A stretch of DNA of 64,000 nucleotides from Halictus rubicundus (taxonomy: Eukaryota > Arthropoda > Insecta > Hymenoptera > Halictidae): the NCBI RefSeq assembly GCF_050948215.1, contig NW_027488566.1, forward strand, positions 1,663,501 to 1,727,500, written 5' to 3'. The translations under genes were made by a program, and so were the position numbers. Each line of letters starts with the position of its first letter. Position 1 is the first letter of the stretch. This document shows, in pieces, positions 1-12,084 of this stretch. The notes beneath the pieces were generated by a model that did not search any database, was not told the origin of the DNA, and saw only the letters and a list, made by a program, of their open reading frames with translations.

Positions 1-3000
1 CGTCCATTATTTGCTAATAACTCGGTAAATAATAGTAGTAGCGAGTTTGGTGTTATGATATATATTGTTAGAAACCGTCTATATTACAGTGATATCACGT
101 CGAAAATCGTCTAGGACCGATACGGAAAAAGTTTCCTCTTAGCGGTGGGACCTAAAAATTTCCAGAGCTTTGTCGACGGAGTAGTACATCCGTCCATTAG
201 TTGCTAATAACTCGGTAAATAATAGTAGTAGCGAGTTTGGTGTTATGATATATATTGTTAGAAACCGTCTATATTACAGTGATATCACGTCGAAAATCGT
301 CTAGGACCGATACGGAAAAAGTTTCCTCTTAGCGGTGGGACCTAAAAATTTCCAGAGCTTTGTCGACGGAGTAGTACATCCGTCCATTATTTGCTAATAA
401 CTCGGTAAATAATATTAGTAGCGAGTTTGGTGTTATGATATATATTGTTAGAAACCGTCTATATTACAGTGATATCACGTCGAAAATCGTCTAGGACCGA
501 TACGGAAAAAGTTTCCTCTTAGCGGTGGGACCTAAAAATTTCCAGAGCTTTGTCGACGGAGTAGTACATCCGTCCATTAGTTGCTAATAACTCGGTAAAT
601 AATAGTAGTAGCGAGTTTGGTGTTATGATATATATTGTTAGAAACCGTCTATATTACAGTGATATCACGTCGAAAATCGTCTAGGACCGATACGGAAAAA
701 GTTTCCTCTTAGCGGTGGGACCTAAAAATTTCCAGAGCTTTGTCGACGGAGTAGTACATCCGTCCATTAGTTGCTAATAACTCGGTAAATAATAGTAGTA
801 GCGAGTTTGGTGTTATGATATATATTGTTAGAAACCGTCTATATTACAGTGATATCACGTCGAAAATCGTCTAGGACCGATACGGAAAAAGTTTCCTCTT
901 AGCGGTGGGACTTAAAAATTTCCAGAGTTTTGTCGACGGAGTAGTACATCCGTCCATTAGTTGCTAATAACTCGGTAAATAATAGTAGTAGCGAGTTTGG
1001 TGTTATGATATATATTGTTAGAAACCGTCTATATTACAGTGATATCACGTCGAAAATCGTCTAGGACCGATACGGAAAAAGTTTCCTCTTAGCGGTGGGA
1101 CTTAAAAATTTCCAGAGTTTTGTCGACGGAGTAGTACATCCGTCCATTATTTGCTAATAACTCGGTAAATAATAGTAGTAGCGAGTTTGGTGTTATGATG
1201 TATATTGTTAGAAACCGTCTATATTACAGTGATATCACGTCGAAAATCGTCTAGGACCGATACGGAAAAAGTTTCCTCTTAGCGGTGGGACTTAAAAATT
1301 TCCAGAGTTTTGTCGACGGAGTAGTACATCCGTCCATTATTTGCTAATAACTCGGTAAATAATAGTAGTAGCGAGTTTGGTGTTATGATATATATTGTTA
1401 GAAACCGTCTATATTACAGTGATATCACGTCGAAAATCGTCTAGGACCGATACGGAAAAAGTTTCCTCTTAGCGGTGGGACTTAAAAATTTCCAGAGCTT
1501 TGTCGACGGAGTAGTACATCCGTCCATTAGTTGCTAATAACTCGGTAAATAATAGTAGTAGCGAGTTTGGTGTTATGATATATATTGTTAGAAACCGTCT
1601 ATATTACAGTGATATCACGTTGAAAATCGTCTAGGACCGATACGGAAAAAGTTTTCTCTTAGCGGTGGGACTTAAAAATTTCTAGAGTTTTGTCGACGGA
1701 GTAGTACATCCGTCCATTATTTGCTAATAACTCGGTAAATAATAGTAGTAGCGAGTTTGGTGTTATGATATATATTGTTAGAAACCGTCTATATTACAGT
1801 GATATCACGTCGAAAATCGTCTAGGACCGATACGGAAAAAGTTTCCTCTTAGCGGTGGCACTTAAAAATTTCCAGAGTTTTGTCGACGGAGTAGTACATC
1901 CGTCCATTATTTGCTAATAACTCGGTAAATAATAGTAGTAGCGAGTTTGGTGTTATGATATATATTGTTAGAAAAATTCTATATTACAGTGATATCACGT
2001 CGAAAATCGTCTAGGACCGATACGGAAAAAGTTTTCTCTTAGCGGTGGGACTTAAAAATTTCTAGAGTTTTGTCGACGGAGTAGTACATCCGTCCATTAT
2101 TTGCTAATAACTCGGTAAATAATAGTAGTAGCGAGTTTGGTGTTATGATATATATTGTTAGAAACCGTCTATATTACAGTGATATCACGTCGAAAATCGT
2201 CTAGGACCGATACGGAAAAAGTTTCCTCTTAGCGGTGGGACCTAAAAATTTCCAGAGCTTTGTCGACGGAGTAGTACATCCGTCCATTAGTTGCTAATAA
2301 CTCGGTAAATAATAGTAGTAGCGAGTTTGGTGTTATGATATATATTGTTAGAAACCGTCTATATTACAGTGATATCACGTCGAAAATCGTCTAGGACCGA
2401 TACGGAAAAAGTTTCCTCTTAGCGGTGGGACCTAAAAATTTCCAGAGCTTTGTCGACGGAGTAGTACATCCGTCCATTAGTTGCTAATAACTCGGTAAAT
2501 AATAGTAGTAGCGAGTTTGGTGTTATGATATATATTGTTAGAAACCGTCTATACTACAGTGATATCACGTCGAAAATCGTCTAGGACCGCTACGGAAAAA
2601 GTTTCCTCTTAGCGGTGGGACCTAAAAATTTCCAGAGCTTTGTCGACGGAGTAGTACATCCGTCCATTAGTTGCTAATAACTCGGTAAATAATAGTAGTA
2701 GCGAGTTTGGTGTTATGATATATATTGTTAGAAACCGTCTATATTACAGTGATATCACGTCGAAAATCGTCTAGGACCGATACGGAAAAAGTTTCCTCTT
2801 AGCGGTGGGACCTAAAAATTTCTAGAGTTTTGTCGACGGAGTAGTACATCCGTCCATTAGTTGCTAATAACTCGGTAAATAATAGTAGTAGCGAGTTTGG
2901 TGTTATGATATATATTGTTAGAAACCGTCTATATTACAGTGATATCACGTCGAAAATCGTCTAGGACCGATACGGAAAAAGTTTCCTCTTAGCGGTGGGA

Positions 3001-6000
3001 CTTAAAAATTTCCAGAGCTTTGTCGACGGAGTAGTACATCCGTCCATTATTTGCTAATAACTGGGTAAATAATAGTAGTAGCGAGTTTGGTGTTATGATA
3101 TATATTGTTAGAAACCGTCTATATTACAGTGATATCACGTCGAAAATCGTCTAGGACCGATACGGAAAAAGTTTCCTCTTAGCGGTTGGACCTAAAAATT
3201 TCCAGAGCTTTGTCGACGGAGTAGTACATCCGTCCATTAGTTGCTAATAACTCGGTAAATAATAGTAGTAGCGAGTTTGGTGTTATGATATATATTGTTA
3301 GAAACCGTCTATATTACAGTGATATCACGTCGAAAATCGTCTAGGACCGATACGGAAAAAGTTTCCTCTTAGCGGTGGGACCTAAAAATTTCCAGAGCTT
3401 TGTCGACGGAGTAGTACATCCGTCCATTAGTTGCTAATAACTCGGTAAATAATAGTAGTAGCGAGTTTGGTGTTATGATATATATTGTTAGAAACCGTCT
3501 ATATTACAGTGATATCACGTCGAAAATCGTCTAGGACCGATACGGAAAAAGTTTCCTCTTAGCGGTGGGACCTAAAAATTTCTAGAGTTTTGTCGACGGA
3601 GTAGTACATCCGTCCATTAGTTGCTAATAACTCGGTAAATAATAGTAGTAGCGAGTTTGGTGTTATGATATATATTGTTAGAAACCTTCTATATTACAGT
3701 GATATCACGTCGAAAATCGTCTAGGACCGAAACGGAAAAAGTTTTCTCTTAGCGGTGGGACTTAAAAATTTCTAGAGTTTTGTCGACGGAGTAGTACATC
3801 CGTCCATTATTTGCTAATAACTCGGTAAATAATAGTAGTAGCGAGTTTGGTGTTATGATATATATTGTTAGAAACCGTCTATATTACAGTGATATCACGT
3901 CGAAAATCGTCTAGGACCGATACGGAAAAAGTTTCCTCTTAGCGGTGGGACTTAAAAATTTCCAGAGTTTTGTCGACGGAGTAGTACATCCGTCCATTAT
4001 TTGCTAATAACTCGGTAAATAATAGTAGTAGCGAGTTTGGTGTTATGATATATATTGTTAGAAACCTTCTATATTACAGTGATATCACGTCGAAAATCGT
4101 CTAGGACCGATACGGAAAAAGTTTTCTCTTAGCGGTGGTACTTAAAAATTTCTAGAGTTTTGTCGACGGAGTAGTACATCCGTCCATTATTTGCTAATAA
4201 CTCGGTAAATAATAGTAGTAGCGAGTTTGGTGTTATGATATATATTGTTAGAAACCGTCTATATTACAGTGATATCACGTCGAAAATCGTCTAGGACCGA
4301 TACGGAAAAAGTTTCCTCTTAGCGGTGGGACTTAAAAATTTCCAGAGCTTTGTCGACGGAGTAGTACATCCGTCCATTAGTTGCTAATAACTCGGTAAAT
4401 AATAGTAGTAGCGAGTTTGGTGTTATGATATATATTGTTAGAAACCGTCTATATTACAGTGATATCACGTCGAAAATCGTCTAGGACCGATACGGAAAAA
4501 GTTTCCTCTTAGCGGTGGGACTTAAAAATTTCCAGAGTTTTGTCGACGGAGTAGTATATCCGTCCATTATTTGCTAATAACTCGGTAAATAATAGTAGTA
4601 GCGAGTTTGGTGTTATGATATATATTGTTAGAAACCTTCTATATTACAGTGATATCACGTCGAAAATCGTCTAGGACCGATACGGAAATAGTTTCCTCTT
4701 AGCGGTGGGACTTAAAAATTTCCAGAGTTTTGTCGACGGAGTAGTACATCCGTCCATTATTTGCTAATAACTCGGTAAATAATAGTAGTAGCGAGTTTGG
4801 TGTTATGATATATATTGTTAGAAACCGTCTATATTACAGTGATATCACGTCGAAAATCGTCTAGGACCGATACGGAAAAAGTTTCCTCTTAGCGGTGGGA
4901 CTTAAAAATTTCTAGAGTTTTGTCGTCGGAGTAGTACATCCGTCCATTATTTGCTAATAACTCGGTAAATAATAGTAGTAGCGAGTTTGGTGTTATGATA
5001 TATATTGTTAGAAACCTTCTATATTACAGTGATATCACTTCGAAAATCGTCTAGGACCGATACGGAAAAAGTTTTCTCTTAGCTGTGGGACTTAAAAATT
5101 TCTAGAGTTTTGTCGACGGAGTAGTACATCCGTCCATTATTTGCTAATAACTCGGTAAATAATAGTAGTAGCGAGTTTGGTGTTATGATATATATTGTTA
5201 GAAACCGTCTATATTACAGTGATATCACGTCGAAAATCGTCTAGGACCGATACGGAAAAAGTTTCCTCTTAGCGGTGGGACTTAAAAATTTCCAGAGTTT
5301 TGTCGACGGAGTAGTACATCCGTCCATTATTTGCTAATAACTCGGTAAATAATAGTAGTAGCGAGTTTGGTGTTATGATATATATTGTTAGAAACCGTCT
5401 ATATTACAGTGATATCACGTCGAAAATCGTCTACGACCGATACGGAAAAAGTTTCCTCTTAGCGGTGGGACTTAAAAATTTCCAGAGTTTTGTCGACGGA
5501 GTAGTATATCCGTCCATTATTTGCTAATAACTCGGTAAATAATAGTAGTAGCGAGTTTGGTGTTATGATATATATTGTTAGAAACCTTCTATATTACAGT
5601 GATATCACGTCGAAAATCGTCTAGGACCGATACGGAAATAGTTTCCTCTTAGCGGTGGGACTTAAAAATTTCCAGAGTTTTGTCGACGGAGTAGTACATC
5701 CGTCCATTATTTGCTAATAACTCGGTAAATAATAGTAGTAGCGAGTTTGGTGTTATGATATATATTGTTAGAAACCGTCTATATTACAGTGATATCACGT
5801 CGAAAATCGTCTAGGACCGATACGGAAAAAGTTTCCTCTTAGCGGTGGGACTTAAAAATTTCCAGAGTTTTGTCGACGGAGTAGTACATCCGTCCATTAT
5901 TTGCTAATAACTCGGTAAATAATAGTAGTAGCGAGTTTGGTGTTATGATATATATTGTTAGAAACCGTCTATATTACAGTGATATCACGTCGAAAATCGT

Positions 6001-9000
6001 CTACGACCGATACGGAAAAAGTTTCCTCTTAGCGGTGGGACTTAAAAATTTCCAGAGTTTTGTCGACGGAGTAGTACATCCGTCCATTATTTGCTAATAA
6101 CTCGGTAAATAATAGTAGTAGCGAGTTTGGTGTTATGATATATATTGTTAGAAACCTTCTATATTACAGTGATATCACGTCGAAAATCGTCTAGGACCGA
6201 TACGGAAAAAGTTTTCTCTTAGCGGTGGGACTTAAAAATTTCTAGAGTTTTGTCGACGGAGTAGTACATCCGTCCATTATTTGCTAATAACTGGGTAAAT
6301 AATAGTAGTAGCGAGTTTGGTGTTATGATATATATTGTTAGAAACCGTCTATATTACAGTGATATCACGTCGAAAATCGTCTAGGACCGATGCGGAAAAA
6401 GTTTCCTCTTAGCGGTGGGACTTAAAAATTCCCAGAGTTTTGTCGACGGAGTAGTACATCCGTCCATTATTTGCTAATAACTCGGTAAATAATAGTAGTA
6501 GCGAGTTTGGTGTTATGATATATATTGTTAGAAACCTTCTATATTACAGTGATATCACGTCGAAAATCGTCTAGGACCGAAACGGAAAAAGTTTTCTCTT
6601 AGCGGTGGGACTTAAAAATTTCTAGAGTTTTGTCGACGGAGTAGTACATCCGTCCATTATTTGCTAATAACTCGGTAAATAATAGTAGTAGCGAGTTTGG
6701 TGTTATGATATATATTGTTAGAAACCGTCTATATTACAGTGATATCACGTCGAAAATCGTCTAGGACCGATACGGAAAAAGTTTCCTCTTAGCGGTGGGA
6801 CTTAAAAATTTCCAGAGCTTTGTCGACGGAGTAGTACATCCGTCCATTAGTTGCTAATAACTCGGTAAATAATAGTAGTAGCGAGTTTGGTGTTATGATA
6901 TATATTGTAAGAAACCGTCTATATTACAGTGATATCACGTCGAAAATCGTCTAGGACCGATACGGAAAAAGTTTCCTCTTAGCGGTGGGACTTAAAAATT
7001 TCCAGAGTTTTGTCGACGGAGTAGTACATCCGTCCATTATTTGCTAATAACTCAGTAAATAATAGTAGTAGTGAGTTTGGTGTTATGATATATATTGTTA
7101 GAAACCTTCTATATTACAGTGATATCACGTCGAAAATCGTCTAGGACCGATACGGAAAAAGTTTCCTCTTAGCGGTGGGACTTAAAAATTTCCAGAGCTT
7201 TGTCGACGGAGTAATACATCCGTCCATCAGTTGCTAATAACTCGGTAAATAATAGTAGTAGCGAGTTTGGTGTTATGATATATATTGTTAGAAACCTTCT
7301 ATATTACAGTGATATCACGTCGAAAATCGTCTAGGACCGATACGGAAAAAGTTTTCTCTTAGCGGTGGGACTTAAAAATTTCTAGAGTTTTGTCGACGGA
7401 GTAGTACATCCGTCCATTATTTGCTAATAACTGGGTAAATAATAGTAGTAGCGAGTTTGGTGTTATGATATATATTGTTAGAAACCGTCTATATTACAGT
7501 GATATCACGTCGAAAATCGTCTAGGACCGATACGGAAAAAGTTTCCTCTTAGCGGTGAGACTTAAAAATTTCCAGAGTTTTGTCGACGGAGTAGTACATC
7601 CGTCCATTATTTGCTAATAACTCGGTAAACAATAGTAGTAGCGAGTTTGGTGTTATGATATATATTGTTAGAAACCTTCTATATTACAGTGATATCACGT
7701 CGAAAATCGTCTAGGACCGATACGGAAAAAGTTTTCTCTTAGCGGTGGTACTTAAAAATTTCTAGAGTTTTGTCGACGGAGTAGTACATCCGTCCATTAT
7801 TTGCTAATAACTCGGTAAATAATAGTAGTAGCGAGTTTGGTGTTATGATATATATTGTTAGAAACCGTCTATATTACAGTGATATCACGTCGAAAATCGT
7901 CTAGGACCGATACGGAAAAAGTTTCCTCTTAGCGGTGGGACTTAAAAATTTCCAGAGCTTTGTCGACGGAGTAGTACATCCGTCCATTAGTTGCTAATAA
8001 CTCGGTAAATAATAGTAGTAGCGAGTTTGGTGTTATGATATATATTGTAAGAAACCGTCTATATTACAGTGATATCACGTCGAAAATCGTCTAGGGCCGA
8101 TACGGAAAAAGTTTTCTCTTAGCGGTGGGACTTAGAAAAATTTCCAGAGTTTTGTCGACGGAGTAGTACATCCGTCCATTATTTGCTAATAACTCGGTAA
8201 ATAATAGTAGTAGCGAGTTTGGTGTTATGATATATATTGTTAGAAACCGTCTATATTACAGTGATATCACGTCGAAAATCGTCTAGGACCGATACGGAAA
8301 AAGTTTCCTCTTAGCGGTGGGACTTAAAAATTTCCAGAGTTTTGTCGACGGAGTAGTACATCCGTCCATTATTTGCTAATAACTCAGTAAATAATAGTAG
8401 TAGTGAGTTTGGTGTTATGATATATATTGTTAGAAACCTTCTATATTACAGTTATATCACGTCGAAAATCGTCTAGGACCGATACGGAAAAAGTTTCCTC
8501 TTAGCGGTGGGACTTAAAAATTTCCAGAGCTTTGTCGACGGAGTAGTACATCCGTCCATCAGTTGCTAATAACTCGGTAAATAATAGTAGTAGCGAGTTT
8601 GGTGTTATGATATATATTGTTAGAAACCTTCTATATTACAGTGATATCACGTCGAAAATCGTCTAGGACCGATACGGAAAAAGTTTTCTCTTAGCGGTGG
8701 GACTTAAAAATTTCTAGAGATTTGTCGACGGAGTAGTACATCCGTCCATTATTTGCTAATAACTCGGTAAATAATAGTAGTAGCGAGTTTGGTGTTATGA
8801 TATATATTGTTAGAAACCGTCTATATTACAGTGATATCACGTCGAAAATCGTCTAGGACCGATACGGAAAAAGTTCCCTCTTAGCGGTGGGACTTAAAAA
8901 TTTCTAGAGTTTTGTCGACGGAGTAGTACATCCGTCCATTATTTGCTAATAACTGGGTAAATAATAGTAGTAGCGAGTTTGGTGTTATGATATATATTGT

Positions 9001-10268
9001 TAGAAACCTTCTATATTACAGTGATATCACGTCGAAAATCGTCTAGGACCGATACGGAAAAAGTTTTCTCTTAGCGGTGGGACTTAAAAATTTCCAGAGT
9101 TTTGTCGACGGAGTAGTACATCCGTCCATTATTTGCTAATAACTCAGTAAATAATAGTAGTAGTGAGTTTGGTGTTATGATATATATTGTTAGAAACCTT
9201 CTATATTACAGTGATATCACGTCGAAAATCGTCTAGGACCGATACGGAAAAAGTTTCCTCTTAGCGGTGGGACTTAAAAATTTCCAGAGCTTTGTCGACG
9301 GAGTAGTACATCCGTCCATCAGTTGCTAATAACTCGGTAAATAATAGTAGTAGCGAGTTTGGTGTTATGATATATATTGTTAGAAACCTTCTATATTACA
9401 GTGATATCACGTCGAAAATCGTCTAGGACCGATACGGAAAAAGTTTTCTCTTAGCGGTGGGACTTAAAAATTTCTAGAGATTTGTCGACGGAGTAGTACA
9501 TCCGTCCATTATTTGCTAATAACTCGGTAAATAATAGTAGTAGCGAGTTTGGTGTTATGATATATATTGTTAGAAACCGTCTATATTACAGTGATATCAC
9601 GTCGAAAATCGTCTAGGACCGATACGGAAAAAGTTTCCTCTTAGCGGTGGGACTTAAAAATTTCTAGAGTTTTGTCGACGGAGTAGTACATCCGTCCATT
9701 ATTTGCTAATAACTGGGTAAATAATAGTAGTAGCGAGTTTGGTGTTATGATATATATTGTTAGAAACCGTCTATATTACAGTGATATCACGTCGAAAATC
9801 GTCTAGGACCGATACGGAAAAAGTTTCCTCTTAGCGGTGGGACTTAAAAATTTCCAGAGTTTTGTCGACGGAGTAGTACATCCGTCCATTATTTGCTAAT
9901 AACTCGGTAAACAATAGTAGTAGCGAGTTTGGTGTTATGATATATATTGTTAGAAACCTTCTATATTACAGTGATATCACGTCGAAAATCGTCTAGGACC
10001 GATACGGAAAAAGTTTCCTCTTAGCGGTGGGACTTAAAAATTTCTAGAGTTTTGTCGACGGAGTAGTACATCCGTCCATTATTTGCTAATAACTCGGTAA
10101 ATAATAGTAGTAGCGAGTTTGGTGTTATGATATATATTGTTAGAAACCGTCTATATTACAGTGATATCACGTCGAAAATCGTCTACGACCGATACGGAAC
10201 AAGTTTCCTCTTAGCGGTGGGACTTAAAAATTTCCAGAGTTTTGTCGACGGAGTAGTACATCCGTCCA
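1..10268. repeat. 190-bp tandem satellite array, about 54 copies
   Basis: The motif beginning cgtccatt recurs every 190 bp from base 1 (1, 191, 381, 571 and so on) to about 10268, so the array is already running at the window edge. Copies differ at a few diagnostic sites: cctaaaaatt or cttaaaaatt, aaaccgtct or aaaccttct, ccattag or ccattat, cagagctt or tagagttt. One copy near 8134 carries a 2-bp insertion. Shared rare variants repeat at multiples of 190, which shows block duplication. There is no convincing coding content. The same unit reappears at 45312-45489 and 46876-47116, so the array once continued across the inserted elements. Confidence 0.97.
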
Positions 10269-10328
10269 TCCGTCCGGGGTTTTCCTCCTCGAAATCTGAA
10301 CGAAATCCCACCGCGCTGTCACCAAAAA
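10269..10328 (-). mobile_element. GypB leader and primer-binding-site remnant at satellite junction
   Basis: This stretch repeats the sequence just inside the right-hand LTR of GypB at about 40801-40856. It includes the primer-binding site (minus strand TGGTGACAGCGCGGTGGGAT, plus positions 10305-10324; the other copy is at 40833-40852) and about 25 bp of leader. It lies outside what should be the 3' LTR, where no leader belongs. The satellite joins it within the short shared string gtcc, so the junction is a truncation rather than an intact end. Confidence 0.8.
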
Positions 10329-11126
10329 TGTTGGCCTGTCACGTGCTAAGCCTTCCCTAAAGTAGAGCTTGTAACGAGGCCTGAGTAAGGGCGGATTTGT
10401 TCGTAATTTCGTCTGAGGAGGAACCAAAACGGAGCAACGAAGGTGAGGGTGATACTGAGGCTTCTTGACAACAACTGGTATTAACAAGATTTATTTGTGC
10501 GTGTAAAATAACAATAGCTGACTCTTATGACTAACTTATAATTAAAATTCTTAACTAATATTTACATTGATTTACTTAACTATAGAAGGGGGAACAGGGA
10601 ACAGTTTTCGCGCATAGAATTTAATACGGGGATCCGATTTGACGGCTTGACTAAAATCTGGAACGCTCGTTACGGGGAGAGAAATGGGGGTGAGCTTCCA
10701 GGTGGGGAGGGGGAGTGGCTCGATGGGTGGCGTTGATTGTTCTTCCTTCTCTTCGGCGATGACTTCTTCTTCGGCTGCTTCTCCAGGGGTTGTTTGAAAG
10801 AACAGCTTCTTAAGCTGATTCAGTTGGTGTCGGCGTCCTCCGCGCCTAGTCTTCTTCTTCTTAATTACTCGAGATATTACAACGCCGGTCATTACTATAC
10901 TAACTATGTGCTTCTATAAGGGGGCAGCGTCTCAGTCTGCGTCCTCGTGCTAGTGACACGCACCGAGAGCAAGATTGTAGAGATCTTTTCCGTCTTCTGC
11001 TCTCGCCGCTACGGGTACTTATAGGTATCCTCGAATATTTTTAGCAGCGAGAAAGCTCGGGTCCTGAGGGTGTATCTCAGGAGATTCAGTTTCTGAAGCG
11101 AGAAAAATGTTGGGTCCTTGACCATC
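10329..11126 (-). mobile_element. GypB left LTR, piece 1
   Basis: The sequence runs from tgttggcctg to ccttgaccatc and matches 40857-41686 in the right-hand LTR almost base for base. It lacks about 39 bp present at 41503-41541. On the minus strand it is the last part of the LTR, ending in ACA next to the primer-binding site. Its other end is interrupted by the DNA transposon starting at 11127, and the LTR resumes at 24534. Confidence 0.88.
10572..10892 (-). CDS. LTR-borne small ORF, 106 codons, unknown
   Basis: An open frame of 106 codons lies entirely inside the GypB LTR. The N-terminal third is strongly basic (KKKKTRRGGRRH), the middle is acidic (AEEEVIAEEKEEQ) and the end is proline-rich. 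I recognise no family. The matching segment of the right LTR has one extra base in the run near 41331, which throws the frame (shorter ORF at 41176-41418). It may be a small accessory product of the element or simply chance coding in an LTR. Only the left copy is open, so function is doubtful. Confidence 0.3.
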   Translation of the reverse strand: MTGVVISRVIKKKKTRRGGRRHQLNQLKKLFFQTTPGEAAEEEVIAEEKEEQSTPPIEPLPLPTWKLTPISLPVTSVPDFSQAVKSDPRIKFYARKLFPVPPSIVK

Positions 11127-11530
11127 CCCTAGTAGCACAAAATATTGGTTAAATATTTTTTTCAGATATTCAATAAATATTTTTTGAGCCACACTTTTTA
11201 ATATGAAATAAATATCAGATTGAAATATTATATACAGATACAGGAAATATGAAATAAATGTTAAAGAAATGTAAATTAAATATTCATCAAATATGAAAGA
11301 GATATTTAAAATACGTAATGTAAATATTCAGAAAATATACAATCAATATTTAAAAAATGTAAAATAAATATTTCTGTTATATTCTATGAATGCTTAGTCT
11401 ATATTTATTAAACATTTATTTTACATTTAATGTATGTGTATACAATATTTGAATCGAATGTTTGCTTTATATTAAAATGTGTGGCTCAAAAAATATTGGT
11501 TTGATGTTTGAAAAAATATATTTAACTCAC
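11127..11530. repeat. Left terminal and subterminal AT-rich repeats of the DNA transposon
   Basis: After the terminal repeat, short AT-rich motifs such as gaaataaatatt and aaaatatt recur. An internal inverted pair is clear: ttttttgagccacac near 11183 and gtgtggctcaaaaaa near 11479. Such subterminal arrays are typical transposase-binding regions in CACTA elements. That role is inferred here. Confidence 0.6.
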
Positions 11531-12084
11531 TTTTATATACTTGGTTTGCTAATTGTGGTTCTCTAGATCGGGATTTAGTGTTTTTTTTATGTAATATTAA
11601 ATATGTATCTTTTAAAACTTCGATTCCAAACGCGAACTGAAAATATGGGCACACGTGAGCGCGGCGCGGGCATTCCTTGGAGCGGTCACCCTCCCTCCTT
11701 GTGACGTGGCCTACGGTTGTTGTACCTCGGTGATCTGTAACGTAGTGGTGTTCCTACCCCTTCGAATCATCAGATGAAATCATTTGGCCAACATTTCAAT
11801 TTTCACTAACAATACTAGTGGCACCATAAAAGATACACTACCGTTCAAAAGTGTGGAAGGAGCTGAACAGAATCTTATGGAACTTTATTGTTTAAGATTT
11901 TTTATTATAATCAAAGTATGACTTTCTCTGAAAATTGAATTTAGTAAAGCGAAAGAAGCTAGGGAAAAAAGGCAAAGGAACAAATGATACATATATAATA
12001 ATGAATACGGATTTGATGGCATATTAATTTAACTTTTATTGAATACGCTTGAAATAAAGATATATTTTATATATATTTATAAGC
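11531..12084. other. Non-coding interior of the DNA transposon
   Basis: No supportable gene is seen. The string ACACTACCGTTCAAAAGT at 11835-11852 resembles the ends of some Tc1-like transposons. I found no partner end, so it is at most a fragment. Confidence 0.4.

Noticed and set aside
1..10268. CRISPR-like regular repeat
   Set aside because: Units are contiguous 190-bp copies without unique spacers; this is satellite DNA in a eukaryotic context.
11835..11852. Possible Tc1-like transposon end
   Set aside because: Only one end is seen, with no partner inverted repeat or TA flank, so not annotated as an element.
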